Below the pieces are notes generated by a model. It was not told where the DNA came from. It did no database searches and saw only the letters and a program-made list of their open reading frames with translations. The position numbers and the translations under genes were made by a program. A DNA stretch of 64,000 bases, from the NCBI RefSeq assembly GCF_009497895.1, contig NZ_CP033116.1:4278001-4342000 (forward strand), written 5' to 3'. Positions 51,220 through 59,794 of the stretch are shown here, one piece after another; positions within the stretch are counted from its first letter, which is position 1; each line of letters opens with the position of its first letter. The stretch is from Halopseudomonas pelagia (GTDB lineage Bacteria > Pseudomonadota > Gammaproteobacteria > Pseudomonadales > Pseudomonadaceae).

Positions 51220-53614
51220 AGGAAGCACTCCAGCTATCAACCTCAAGATCGTCAATCGACTCGGAAAGCAGGCTGTCCAGGTCTAGGGGTGCGTCCTCGT
51301 GTTGCTCAAAATCGACGCTAACTGCTGGCTCAACCGGAGCGCCGACATCTACGGAATATGAGCGAATAATTCGACAGAGGTCTTCGTCGTCCATCATTCG
51401 TATTTTGTTCTTAAGCCCATAGGTCTCGAGTTTGACTAGTCCCTCGCCTAGCTGCTGGGACCCGGATTTGACGTTGTATACTCGCATTCCGGTGCTTTCA
51501 CAGGTAACCCACTGTTGGTTAATGCACGCATACACTACGTGTGGGTTTTCGGGGTCCAGCCTAACCTGGAGAGAGGACTTTCTTCCGCGGACAGATGCTA
51601 GCTCAGGTGCGTAATACCAATCGGTCCCTACATGAATCCCACGTGTCTGATCGACCTTGAAAGCTTTGTAATCCACCGCCGTCATCATCATGAACTCAAG
51701 GTCATAGTTGATCTCGCGCGCAACGAACGGGTACAAGGCTTGGCGGCGCTTGAATTCTGTGTCCGCTGCGACAAGCTCACCGCCTCTGAGCTTACCGTTC
51801 CTCCAATTGCAGAAAGCCTTTAGCTCTTCAAATGCCCGAGCTGGAAACATAATGGCTCGCTTCTTTGGCGCACATTTACCGTCAACGCTCCTGGCCTCCT
51901 TGTAGTCAGCTAGATTCCCGGGACGCTGCGACAACCATTGTTGTTTGAATTCCCCGAAGAACCGCTCAACCTGAGAGCCAAAACGCGGATGCGAAGCCGG
52001 CCTCAGCGTGTAAGTAATTCCGTAGTGAGCCGTGAGAGATGCCATGTACGTCGAGCGGAATTCAGCACCTCGGTCAACTATAACCTCGGCCGGTAGGCGC
52101 CGGTGTAGCCGAACGCACTCCCGGAAAATCTTGCTAACGGCACGAGAGGAAGGAGAAAGAAACGAGATGGTTATCGCGAGTACGTAAGAACTGTAGAGAT
52201 CGATCATGGCAGTAACCCAAGGCCGCTCCACATACACTGTGCCGTCGGACGAGTAGACGACGACATAAATGTCTGCAAGGTAGTGGTCTATGGCGGCACG
52301 CTCCCAGGGCAAGCGGGAACGCAAAACACGCTTTTCCGGGTCGGTGGGATCTGCCACCGCGTTGGCCGCGCGTTTGCCCCCCCGCTTCAGGGCGGCGTAG
52401 CGAGCAGGCATTTGCCCCAACCTGGTATCGAACGTTTTCTGGCTTACCGGATCCAGCCCTGGATGCACCTCCGCCGCCATGACCCTGTACCTGACGTATG
52501 ATCGGTACTTCGACAGCCCGGCACTATTCGCATGTTCTCCAGACAGGTATTGCGCTAAAAACTCTTCAACTTCGCGCCCCAGCCGCCGCCTACGGTTACC
52601 GCTTTGATAATATTTTGGCAGTAGTGACTGAAACGGGGAGAGACCGCAAACGGCGCCATCCGAAACGGTCTTCTTCGATCGTCTTGTAGACCGATTTTGC
52701 GGTCCGTCTTCCAAATCGCTCAGCCTTTTCAGGGCATGTTCTGCATCCCTCAGAGTCGGCACCCTTGTTATGCTGACACTTCGCTGGCTAACCGGCCCCG
52801 TCACTTGACCCGCTTTGAGTAGTTCACGTCCGTCTCTTAACAACCTTGAATCGCGCGCCACCACGCAGCCCTCTGCCTCCGAGAGAAGCGCACCGCGCAG
52901 ATCCGCTACTATTTCACCCTCGTCAATCAGCTTTACGAGTGGTGCGAAGGTGTCTAAACCGACTGCACGACGCAACTCGTCGAGACTCCAAGCGAACTGC
53001 TCTTCCAAGGCCGACACCACTTTCGCTCTAACATGAGCAGGCACCGGAGGACTCGATCGCGCTTGCAGCATGAGTTCGGTATTTGCTACCTGATAGGCCA
53101 TATCCGTCGAATATACGAACACCTCGAATCGGATGCCTATCTCACTGAATGCTGTTTCCGCTGGAAGATAACCAACTACACCATTGGACCGGCGAACCCA
53201 GTCCGAAGGGTAGCGACTTACAAGCTCATCGATGCTTTCAGAAGTCTTAACCTCCACGACTAACGGGCCATCCGTAGTCAGAAGCAGGAAGTCCGGATTG
53301 TACTGGCATCGGATTTTCCGGCCGTTTTTATCATGCCGTTCAACTTTTCTCGGCTCCGGCTGGTCCCAAAGCTCCAATACGCGGCTGTCATACTCGCTCA
53401 GAATGAAAAAGGCCGTTTCCGCCGATCGACTCTCTATCGAAACCGATCGATTAATCTTGGACGAAACCCTCCAACTTACGAGGTTGGATATAGCGTGAGT
53501 GCCCACCATTCGTGAAGCTTCGGATTCGCGCGTATTTCGGATGTACTGTTTTGCGTTTCTCGACAGGTTAAAGCTAATGCTCTGGTAGTGAAGCATCTCT
53601 ATTTCTGTAAGCAT
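51212..53614 (-). CDS. tnsAB: TnsA-TnsB fusion transposase
   Basis: This 800-residue protein combines two Tn7 transposase subunits. Residues about 55-175 form a TnsA-like restriction-type endonuclease (E66, P-D108 in YNPDFLLL, E121-V-K123), which cuts the non-transferred strand. From about 430 it is a TnsB-type DDE integrase: D443 in AAIDHYLADIY, D514 in VIVDRGAEF, E550 in SQVERFFG (D-35-E spacing), followed by the Mu-type C-terminal barrel. The start at 53614 is preceded by GGGGGAG. The fusion means both strands are cut and a simple insertion made. First enzyme gene of the tnsAB-tnsC-tniQ operon. Confidence 0.88.
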   Translation of the reverse strand: MLTEIEMLHYQSISFNLSRNAKQYIRNTRESEASRMVGTHAISNLVSWRVSSKINRSVSIESRSAETAFFILSEYDSRVLELWDQPEPRKVERHDKNGRKIRCQYNPDFLLLTTDGPLVVEVKTSESIDELVSRYPSDWVRRSNGVVGYLPAETAFSEIGIRFEVFVYSTDMAYQVANTELMLQARSSPPVPAHVRAKVVSALEEQFAWSLDELRRAVGLDTFAPLVKLIDEGEIVADLRGALLSEAEGCVVARDSRLLRDGRELLKAGQVTGPVSQRSVSITRVPTLRDAEHALKRLSDLEDGPQNRSTRRSKKTVSDGAVCGLSPFQSLLPKYYQSGNRRRRLGREVEEFLAQYLSGEHANSAGLSKYRSYVRYRVMAAEVHPGLDPVSQKTFDTRLGQMPARYAALKRGGKRAANAVADPTDPEKRVLRSRLPWERAAIDHYLADIYVVVYSSDGTVYVERPWVTAMIDLYSSYVLAITISFLSPSSRAVSKIFRECVRLHRRLPAEVIVDRGAEFRSTYMASLTAHYGITYTLRPASHPRFGSQVERFFGEFKQQWLSQRPGNLADYKEARSVDGKCAPKKRAIMFPARAFEELKAFCNWRNGKLRGGELVAADTEFKRRQALYPFVAREINYDLEFMMMTAVDYKAFKVDQTRGIHVGTDWYYAPELASVRGRKSSLQVRLDPENPHVVYACINQQWVTCESTGMRVYNVKSGSQQLGEGLVKLETYGLKNKIRMMDDEDLCRIIRSYSVDVGAPVEPAVSVDFEQHEDAPLDLDSLLSESIDDLEVDSWSASYD

Positions 53615-53691
53615 AAAACTCCCCCTTGGACGGAGGCCGCGCTAAAAGCGCACGTGCGAGCCTCCGAACCCATTTATTCGGATAGATGGGC

Positions 53692-53796
53692 TTGACGCGG
53701 CTTTAAAGAGGGAGAGATACTGTGGTTACCACACCGGAGCATGTCTCCTTCAAAGAGCCGAGGCCAAGCGATAGCTTGCTTCGGTTTTTTGTTTTT
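53692..53796 (+). ncRNA. Candidate small RNA between the HTH gene and tnsAB
   Basis: A promoter-like pair TTGACG (53692-53697) and GATACT (53716-53721, 18-bp spacing) points into a short plus-strand stretch. It holds a stem GGAG-CATGT-CTCC (53736-53748) and then an intrinsic terminator: a 12-bp stem with GATA loop, one bulge, and T6-G-T5 (53758-53796). The predicted RNA is about 65-70 bases and lies antisense to the leader of tnsAB. A palindrome TGTGG-TTA-CCACA (53721-53733) could be an operator. No plus-strand coding gene exists to explain the terminator. Confidence 0.4.
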
Positions 53797-54052
53797 ACGT
53801 CATACCTCCCCCCTCTTCTTCGTTTGGCTGCTCGCGCAGCGAGGCTATCCAGCGCGCAACGTCTCTAGCTAGAGCATATTTTCCTCTACGACGCGGTATC
53901 TCAAAGATCGGCACAGGGACCGCTTTTCGTTCGACTGCTTTTCGAAATGCCTGGCGTGATGGATATCCAAGACTCCTTGCCAATAGATCGCCTGTGAGAA
54001 GTGGGCCCGCTTCTTTCATCAAAGAAGCTTCTAGTTCTGCAGCCAGTGACAT
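53795..54052 (-). CDS. Small predicted DNA-binding protein ahead of tnsAB
   Basis: This 85-residue protein contains LLTGDLLARSLGYPSRQAFRKAVERKAV, a likely helix-turn-helix, followed by PVPIFEIPRRRGKYALARDVARWIASL, a MerR/AlpA-like wing. It may be a regulator or excisionase-like accessory factor. It is 180 bp upstream of tnsAB on the same strand, and divergent from the gene at 54247. Such a gene is plausibly the repressor of the transposition operon; family name uncertain. Confidence 0.6.
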   Translation of the reverse strand: MSLAAELEASLMKEAGPLLTGDLLARSLGYPSRQAFRKAVERKAVPVPIFEIPRRRGKYALARDVARWIASLREQPNEEEGGGMT

Positions 54053-54211
54053 AGGCCCCCCAAATTCACAGTTTCGTAGTCACATTCTAAAGACAGGCTT
54101 AACTAGGAACCAGATATTCAGTTCGGCTGCTAAAATCGAAAGGGCAATCTGGGGTTTTTGCTTTGAAATCTAGCACATAGCATTTCCGCGCAAGGCCCAG
54201 CGAGACCGCGC

Positions 54212-54232
54212 AAGCGGAACCGCTTCTTTTTT
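54212..54232 (+). terminator. Intrinsic terminator just ahead of the 54247 gene
   Basis: AAGCG-GAAC-CGCTT followed by CTTTTTT (54212-54232) lies 14 bp before the ATG of the next gene. Preceded by two direct copies of CCGCGCAAG (54186-54194, 54205-54213). Its position in the leader suggests transcription attenuation or a second short plus-strand RNA. Confidence 0.5.
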
Positions 54233-54246
54233 GGATCCGGAAATAG

Positions 54247-55251
54247 ATGACTAACGCTCACATAAGGTCACTCAGAACCAGGACTTGGTACGCAGCACTT
54301 CAGGCAATGTCAGGAGCAACCACCGCGTATGGCTTAGAGAGGCTGCTATCACCGGCAAGCATCAAAGTGCGAAAAGACGGCACTAGGACGAGCTCCTGCC
54401 GGTGGTACAAATATAAGCGTGGATTAATCTGTCCCGCGCCACGCACCGTTAGTCGGGTGGAGCGAGCGTGCCCGGGGTCGTCTGTGTGGATACAAGCGCC
54501 GCTATGGGCGCTGATCAGCGACGATCACGTTGAAAAAGAAAATCTCGCTGTGGTGATCTGCAAAGTTAGGCCTCACCTCGCAAAACACTTCAAATCGCTG
54601 GACCCATGGTTATCTTCGCCCAGCACTATTGATTCGCTTTGGAAACAGGGTGATTTAGGCGCTTTCGAGGCGCTTGTGGCGCTGATCAGACATGCGGAGT
54701 CAACCGCAAACTTGGCCCAGTACGTTGAGGCATCGTGGGCTGCACTTCATGTGGCATCCTTGCTGAGCGTAAGCACTCCGTTAGAAACCGTGCGAGATGA
54801 GTTCCTCCAAGTGTTGTGGGATAGATTCTTCCAAGTGCTTCAGGAAGTTCCGTCTCCAATGAGAGCCGATTTTGATCGACAGGCGGAAGCGATCCGGCTC
54901 AAAGAAACCCTGGAGATCGCGAAGGAATCTGGGACGATAAGCGGACGCTGGAAAGAACGAGCTCGCTTGGCTTGGTGGCTGGCCAAGCAAATCTATCAAG
55001 TCGACAGCGATAGCGCGCCAGTTGAGCCAAACGATCTACTGGCTCGGTACGTGCAGAAAGGAGTGGCGGAAACTGTGTCGCGCCCCTGCACGACGAACTA
55101 TATCAATCGGGCCCGCTTACGCGCATTTGCCAGCTCACTTTCTCTTGCCGACGATCGTGATTTGACGGATATTTTTGAGAACGAAGGGAAGCGCATTTCC
55201 GCTCGTGCCCGACACCTTTCAAGCTGCGGAGTCGTGCTGGAAGACCACTGA
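54247..55251 (+). CDS. Unrecognised 334-residue protein at the right end of the Tn7-like module
   Basis: I do not recognise this protein. It is soluble, with no signal or membrane segment. The N-terminal half is basic, with RTRTWYAALQAMSGATTAYGLERLLSP and CRWYKYKRGLICPAPRTVSRVERACPGSS, suggesting a domain that reads DNA (a predicted HTH with a recognition-type helix). The rest is mostly helical (LGAFEALVALIRHAESTANLAQYVEASW). It starts 194 bp from the HTH gene and faces the right-end repeats, between tnsAB and the transposon end, where a regulator or target factor could sit. The weak ribosome site and upstream terminator suggest low, regulated expression. Confidence 0.6.
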   Translation: MTNAHIRSLRTRTWYAALQAMSGATTAYGLERLLSPASIKVRKDGTRTSSCRWYKYKRGLICPAPRTVSRVERACPGSSVWIQAPLWALISDDHVEKENLAVVICKVRPHLAKHFKSLDPWLSSPSTIDSLWKQGDLGAFEALVALIRHAESTANLAQYVEASWAALHVASLLSVSTPLETVRDEFLQVLWDRFFQVLQEVPSPMRADFDRQAEAIRLKETLEIAKESGTISGRWKERARLAWWLAKQIYQVDSDSAPVEPNDLLARYVQKGVAETVSRPCTTNYINRARLRAFASSLSLADDRDLTDIFENEGKRISARARHLSSCGVVLEDH

Positions 55252-55306
55252 ACAGAAACTGGAAATGGAAAGAAGTTAACACTGCGCCCGAGTTTCAAGT
55301 CGCAGT

Positions 55307-55356
55307 GGCCAAACTATGGTAAGAACTTCCGGCCAAACTATGGGTGTAAGAACACA
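55307..55356. repeat. Probable right-end TnsB-binding repeats of the Tn7-like element
   Basis: Two tandem copies of GGCCAAACTATG-(g/ggt)-GTAAGAAC lie at 55307-55326 and 55331-55354, the second ending AACACA. Read inward from the right, the sequence begins TGTGTTCTTAC, and Tn7-like ends begin TGT. The tnsAB side of such elements faces the right end, as here. Outside it is the stop of an RND gene (55394). Confidence 0.55.
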
Positions 55357-55393
55357 ATTCATCCAGCACCACAAAACCCGGTTCTATTTCCGC

Positions 55394-58300
55394 TTAAACC
55401 TCAGCCACGGCCGTCTTCTTCGAGCGCCTATCCTCAAGCCATGCCCGGGTATTGTCGCCCAGCACCAACATGCACGGCGTAATAAACAGCGTCAGTACGG
55501 TGGCTATGGTCAGCCCACCGGCAATGGCACTGGAGAGCTGGGTCCACCATTGGGTTGACGGTGCGCCGAAGCCCAGGCTCGGCTCCAGCAGATTGACGTT
55601 GACGGCTAGTACCATCGGCATCAGGCCCAGCACTGTGGTGATGGAGGTGAGCAACACCGGGCGCAGCCTCAGGCAACCGGTTTCATGTGCGGCTTCGATT
55701 GCCGAGGCGCCTGCGGCCCTGATCTGGTTGTAGGTATCGATCAATACAATGTTGTTGTTCACCACTATGCCCGAAAGACCAATGATACCCATGCCGACCA
55801 TGACGATACCGAAAGGCTGGCTGTTGACCAGTAGCCCCAGCAGTACGCCGGCGGTAGAAAACACGATAGCCGACATCACCAGCATGGCCTGATACCAGCT
55901 ATTGAACTGAATCAGCAGAATCAGCAGCATAAGGAAGATCGCGGTAACGAAGGCGGTAGCGAGGAAGCTGGCAGCCTCCTGCTGATCTGCGCCCTCACCC
56001 GCTGTGTTTACACGCACCCCGGCCGGAAACTCCAGACCACTATTGAGCAGCGCATTGAGACGTTCGCCCACCTGAGCTCCGTCAGCCAGATCAGACTTGA
56101 TGGTGACTGCGCGGTTGCCATCGATCCGATTGATCACACTGGTTTTAGGCGCAGGCTCCACGGTGACAAAGTTACTGATGGGCACCTGGCCCCTGGGGGT
56201 CTGCACGGTCAACCGAGTCAACTCCTCGATGGAGCGCCAGTTTTCCGGAAAGCGCACGCGGATATCCACTTCATCACTGGCGTACTCCGGGCGGTACTTC
56301 GCCAGCAACAGGCCGTTGGTGACCATTTGCACGGCGTTACCCACTGTGAGCACATCGGCACCGAATCGGGCTGCGGCTGCACGATCCACGTTCACCCGCC
56401 ATTCAATACCGGGAAGACTGCGGTCATCTTCGATATCGACAAAACCGCCAAGGCTGTTCATTTTCGTAACCAGGAGCTCGACCGCTTCGTCGATGGAATC
56501 CTGATCCACTCCCGTTACCTGCAACTCGATCGGCTTACCCGCCGCCGGTCCGCCTTCCTGCTCGCGAAACTCGAGAATGATCCCGGGAATATCTTCGGTC
56601 AGAACGCGCATATCATTTAGAATCTCAGCCGCGCGACGCCGCTCATGCCACTCGGTGAACTGGAACTGTACGGTCCCTACGACATCCGGGGGAAGCTCAC
56701 TGTTGGCAGTCGCCAGCGACCTCGCATAAAGCGCCTTTACCTCAGACAAGCCCAGCAAGCGTTGCTCTACCCGCTGCAATATCTCATCGCGCTCATGGAT
56801 AGACAGATCTCCCCTGGCCCGCACCAGTACCTGCGCAGATTCAGGTTCCACTGACGGAAAGAACTCTACACCGTGGTTGAAGCTGCCATAGGCGATAAAA
56901 ATAACCACCATCGCCAGCAACATGCCGACAAAGGTCTTGCCCGGACGCCGCAGGAACTTTGCCAGCAGGTTGCCATAGGCTCTGCCCGCGCGACTGACAC
57001 CTGCGTCCGTCACCGCTGGCTTGTGCCGTTTGAGTGAGCCCAGTACCGGCAGAAATATCAGCGCCATGACCAGCGATGCGAGCAGCGCGATAATCACGGT
57101 CGCAGGCAGATAGCGCATGAATTGGCCGACCATCCCGGGCCAGAACAGCAAAGGCCCGAACACCACGATGGTGGTGGCGGTGGAGGCGATAATCGGCCAG
57201 GCCATACGCTCTGCTGCGTGGCCCCAGGCCTGCCGGGGAGATTGACCTTCGGCGATATTCCGGTCAGCCAGCTCGCTGACTACGATGGCCCCATCCACCA
57301 GCATGCCGGCCACCAGAATCAACGCAAACAGCACGATCACATTCATGGTGAAACCGATCAAATAAATCACCAGAATCGCCGCGAGAAAGGCGCCGGGAAT
57401 GGTAATACCCACGAGCAGCGCGGAACGCACGCCCATGGTGGCGACAATCAGAATCAGCACCAGCACTACGGCGGTCAGTACGTTGTTCAGCAGATCAGAC
57501 AACATGCTTTCGACTTGCGTGGACTCGTCCATGATGTAGTGCACTTCCAGGCCTTCTGGAAAGTACTCCTTGGCTTCATCGATCAATGCGCGGGTCTGTT
57601 CGGTAGTCGAGATAATGTTCGCGCCAGCGCGCTTTTTGACTTCCAGCACCATGGCCGGTTGTCCGTTAATCCGGGCAAAGCCCAACGGGTCCTTGAAGCT
57701 ACGGTTGAGAGTAGCCACGTCAGCAAAGGTCACCACCGTATCGCCATCAACCTTGACCGGCATATTCAACATGTCGTCCAGGTCCTCGACCACGCCCGGC
57801 ACCTTGATTGACATGCGGCCCTCACCGGTATCCAAGCTGCCAGCCGCCACCAGGCGGTTGTTGTTGGACACCAGGTTGAACAGCTCCATATAGTCCAGGC
57901 CATAGGTTTCGAGGGCCTGGGGGTCAACCACGATCTCGAGCAGATCTTCCCGGTCGCCGCCGATTTCCACTTCCAGCACTTCCGGAATACCTTCGATTTC
58001 TTCCTGCAGCTGGCGCGCAATAAATACCAACTCACTCTGCGAAACCGGTCCCGCCAAACCCACAGACATCACCGGAAACAGCGCAACGTTGATTTCGTTT
58101 ACGGTGGGCTCGTCGGCTTCGCTGGGCAGCTTGCTGCGCGCTGCATCGACCTTCTCCCGCACATCGGTCAGTGCCTTGTCAGCGTCGAAACCGGCGTCGA
58201 ATTCCAGCATCACTGACGCGTGGCCTTCGCTGGAGACCGAGGTCATCTTCTTGACCCCTTCCAATGAGCGCAACTCATGCTCCATCGGCCTTACCAGCAG

Positions 58301-58486
58301 GCGCTCGGCATCTTCCGGACTGATACCGTCCAGTGTCAGTGACACGTACATCATCGGGATGGCGACGTCGGGATTGGCTTCCTTGGGGATGGCGTTATAG
58401 GCAACCAGCCCGCCGATGAACAGAAATACCAACAAGGTAATCACAGCGCGGCTGCGATCAATCGCGGCGTGGATCACTCTACTCAT
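55394..58486 (-). CDS. RND efflux permease
   Basis: This 1030-residue RND transporter is full length, starting MSRVIHAAIDRSRAVITLLVFLFIGG, with 12 helices. The TM4 motif is AGMLVDGAIVVSELADRNI, with a single acidic residue in place of the DD of AcrB. It belongs to the less-studied RND group close to VexH/MdtB-like or triclosan-type pumps; substrate unknown. Its start overlaps its adaptor by 4 bp, and it probably uses the NodT channel at 59795. Confidence 0.9.
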   Translation of the reverse strand: MSRVIHAAIDRSRAVITLLVFLFIGGLVAYNAIPKEANPDVAIPMMYVSLTLDGISPEDAERLLVRPMEHELRSLEGVKKMTSVSSEGHASVMLEFDAGFDADKALTDVREKVDAARSKLPSEADEPTVNEINVALFPVMSVGLAGPVSQSELVFIARQLQEEIEGIPEVLEVEIGGDREDLLEIVVDPQALETYGLDYMELFNLVSNNNRLVAAGSLDTGEGRMSIKVPGVVEDLDDMLNMPVKVDGDTVVTFADVATLNRSFKDPLGFARINGQPAMVLEVKKRAGANIISTTEQTRALIDEAKEYFPEGLEVHYIMDESTQVESMLSDLLNNVLTAVVLVLILIVATMGVRSALLVGITIPGAFLAAILVIYLIGFTMNVIVLFALILVAGMLVDGAIVVSELADRNIAEGQSPRQAWGHAAERMAWPIIASTATTIVVFGPLLFWPGMVGQFMRYLPATVIIALLASLVMALIFLPVLGSLKRHKPAVTDAGVSRAGRAYGNLLAKFLRRPGKTFVGMLLAMVVIFIAYGSFNHGVEFFPSVEPESAQVLVRARGDLSIHERDEILQRVEQRLLGLSEVKALYARSLATANSELPPDVVGTVQFQFTEWHERRRAAEILNDMRVLTEDIPGIILEFREQEGGPAAGKPIELQVTGVDQDSIDEAVELLVTKMNSLGGFVDIEDDRSLPGIEWRVNVDRAAAARFGADVLTVGNAVQMVTNGLLLAKYRPEYASDEVDIRVRFPENWRSIEELTRLTVQTPRGQVPISNFVTVEPAPKTSVINRIDGNRAVTIKSDLADGAQVGERLNALLNSGLEFPAGVRVNTAGEGADQQEAASFLATAFVTAIFLMLLILLIQFNSWYQAMLVMSAIVFSTAGVLLGLLVNSQPFGIVMVGMGIIGLSGIVVNNNIVLIDTYNQIRAAGASAIEAAHETGCLRLRPVLLTSITTVLGLMPMVLAVNVNLLEPSLGFGAPSTQWWTQLSSAIAGGLTIATVLTLFITPCMLVLGDNTRAWLEDRRSKKTAVAEV

Positions 58487-59637
58487 TCAGCGGCACCCAT
58501 ACCGGGCCGAGCAAGGGGCGACACCGCCTCCGATTCCGCGTCCGAGGCGGACACTAGCTTGGTTTCCACTTGCTGCCCAGGCTCTACAAACCCCGCGCCC
58601 TGGGTAATCACCTGCAGCTTTTCAGGCAAACCTTCCACCGTGGCGCCGTCATTGGTGATAGCTACTACCCGGACCGGGTAATTGATGACCTGCCCACTCT
58701 CGTCCACCGCATGCACGCCCAGCTGGCCGTCCGGGCCGAGCCGCAGCAGCGCCGGTGAAAACTGGTGCGCCAGTACCGGCGGCAACTGAATGCGCAAGGT
58801 AGCGCTGCCACCGGCCACGCGCCAAAGCTCGGGGTTCTGCGCCTCGATCTCAACGTAGAAACTGCGGGTTTGCGGATCGGCAGCCAAGCTGATAAAGCGG
58901 ACCACCCCCTGGAGTTGCCGCCCGCCAGTCACCTCCAGAGTGACCTTTTGCCCCACGGCGACCCTGCTGGCGTCCTGTTGCGGTATGTGCGCGGTGGCCT
59001 TCAAGCGCTTCACATTCACCACGGACATAAGCTCGGCACCAGACTGCACCAGCTCACCCACATCGACGTGGCGCCGATCAACCACCCCATCAAACGGAGC
59101 AACCGGCCGGTTGTACTGCACGGCCAATTCCGCCGCCTCAAGCTCGGCTCCGGCTCTGGCCAGCTCGCCCTCAAGCCGCACTATTTCCGTTTCGGTGGCA
59201 TAGTTGGAGGCGCGCAGTTTGCGAGTGCTTTCCAGCTCGGTCTGACGCAGCCGGTAATTGGCTCTGGCCTGGGTCAATTGCATACTGCGCCCTTCATCGG
59301 ACAGCTCCAGCAACACCTCACCTGCCGACACCTGATCGCCCTGTTGCCTGGACAGTTGTTCCACCCGGCCGGACACTTGGGCCATCACCTCAACCTGCTG
59401 CCATGGCTGCAACTGCCCTTGCAGCACTTGCTCTCTGGCCAAGGGCTGAGCCACTGACCAGCGGGTTTCAACCTGATGCAAGGTCTCCTCGGCAGGGGCT
59501 CCAACCAATGGAGCCTCGTCCTGCGCGCTGCGCTTCTCGCCCAGCAGCAACCACAGACCCAGCACCAGCGCCATCAGAACGGCGAGCCAAACAGGTGAAA
59601 TCCGGCGGGAAAACGTGTTCTTGAGAGCAGCACTCAC
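58483..59637 (-). CDS. RND periplasmic adaptor
   Basis: This 384-residue membrane-fusion protein has an N-terminal anchor (ISPVWLAVLMALVLGLWLLLG), a coiled coil (LTQARANYRLRQTELESTRKLRA, LEGELARAGAELEAAELAV), a lipoyl-type domain (VAPFDGVVDRRHVDVGELV) and a beta-barrel segment. There is no lipobox. It is coupled to the permease at 58486 by a 4-bp overlap and lies 157 bp after the NodT gene of the same strand. Confidence 0.9.
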   Translation of the reverse strand: MSAALKNTFSRRISPVWLAVLMALVLGLWLLLGEKRSAQDEAPLVGAPAEETLHQVETRWSVAQPLAREQVLQGQLQPWQQVEVMAQVSGRVEQLSRQQGDQVSAGEVLLELSDEGRSMQLTQARANYRLRQTELESTRKLRASNYATETEIVRLEGELARAGAELEAAELAVQYNRPVAPFDGVVDRRHVDVGELVQSGAELMSVVNVKRLKATAHIPQQDASRVAVGQKVTLEVTGGRQLQGVVRFISLAADPQTRSFYVEIEAQNPELWRVAGGSATLRIQLPPVLAHQFSPALLRLGPDGQLGVHAVDESGQVINYPVRVVAITNDGATVEGLPEKLQVITQGAGFVEPGQQVETKLVSASDAESEAVSPLARPGMGAAE

Positions 59638-59794
59638 GGAAAATTCCTTACAAAAAAGTCAAACCAGATTGAGCGGCGGCATCCAGGGGCATACAACCCC
59701 ATCCAACAGGCATGGCGGCGTCAAGCTCATCGGCCGGTATCAAAACGCACTTTTCCTGCGCCCACAACCCCGATAATTAACTGCCGGTAAAGCA

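Noticed and set aside
53758..53796. Terminator for the minus-strand HTH gene
   Set aside because: The T-run is on the plus strand, so it cannot end transcription on the minus strand. It was kept instead as part of the small RNA candidate.
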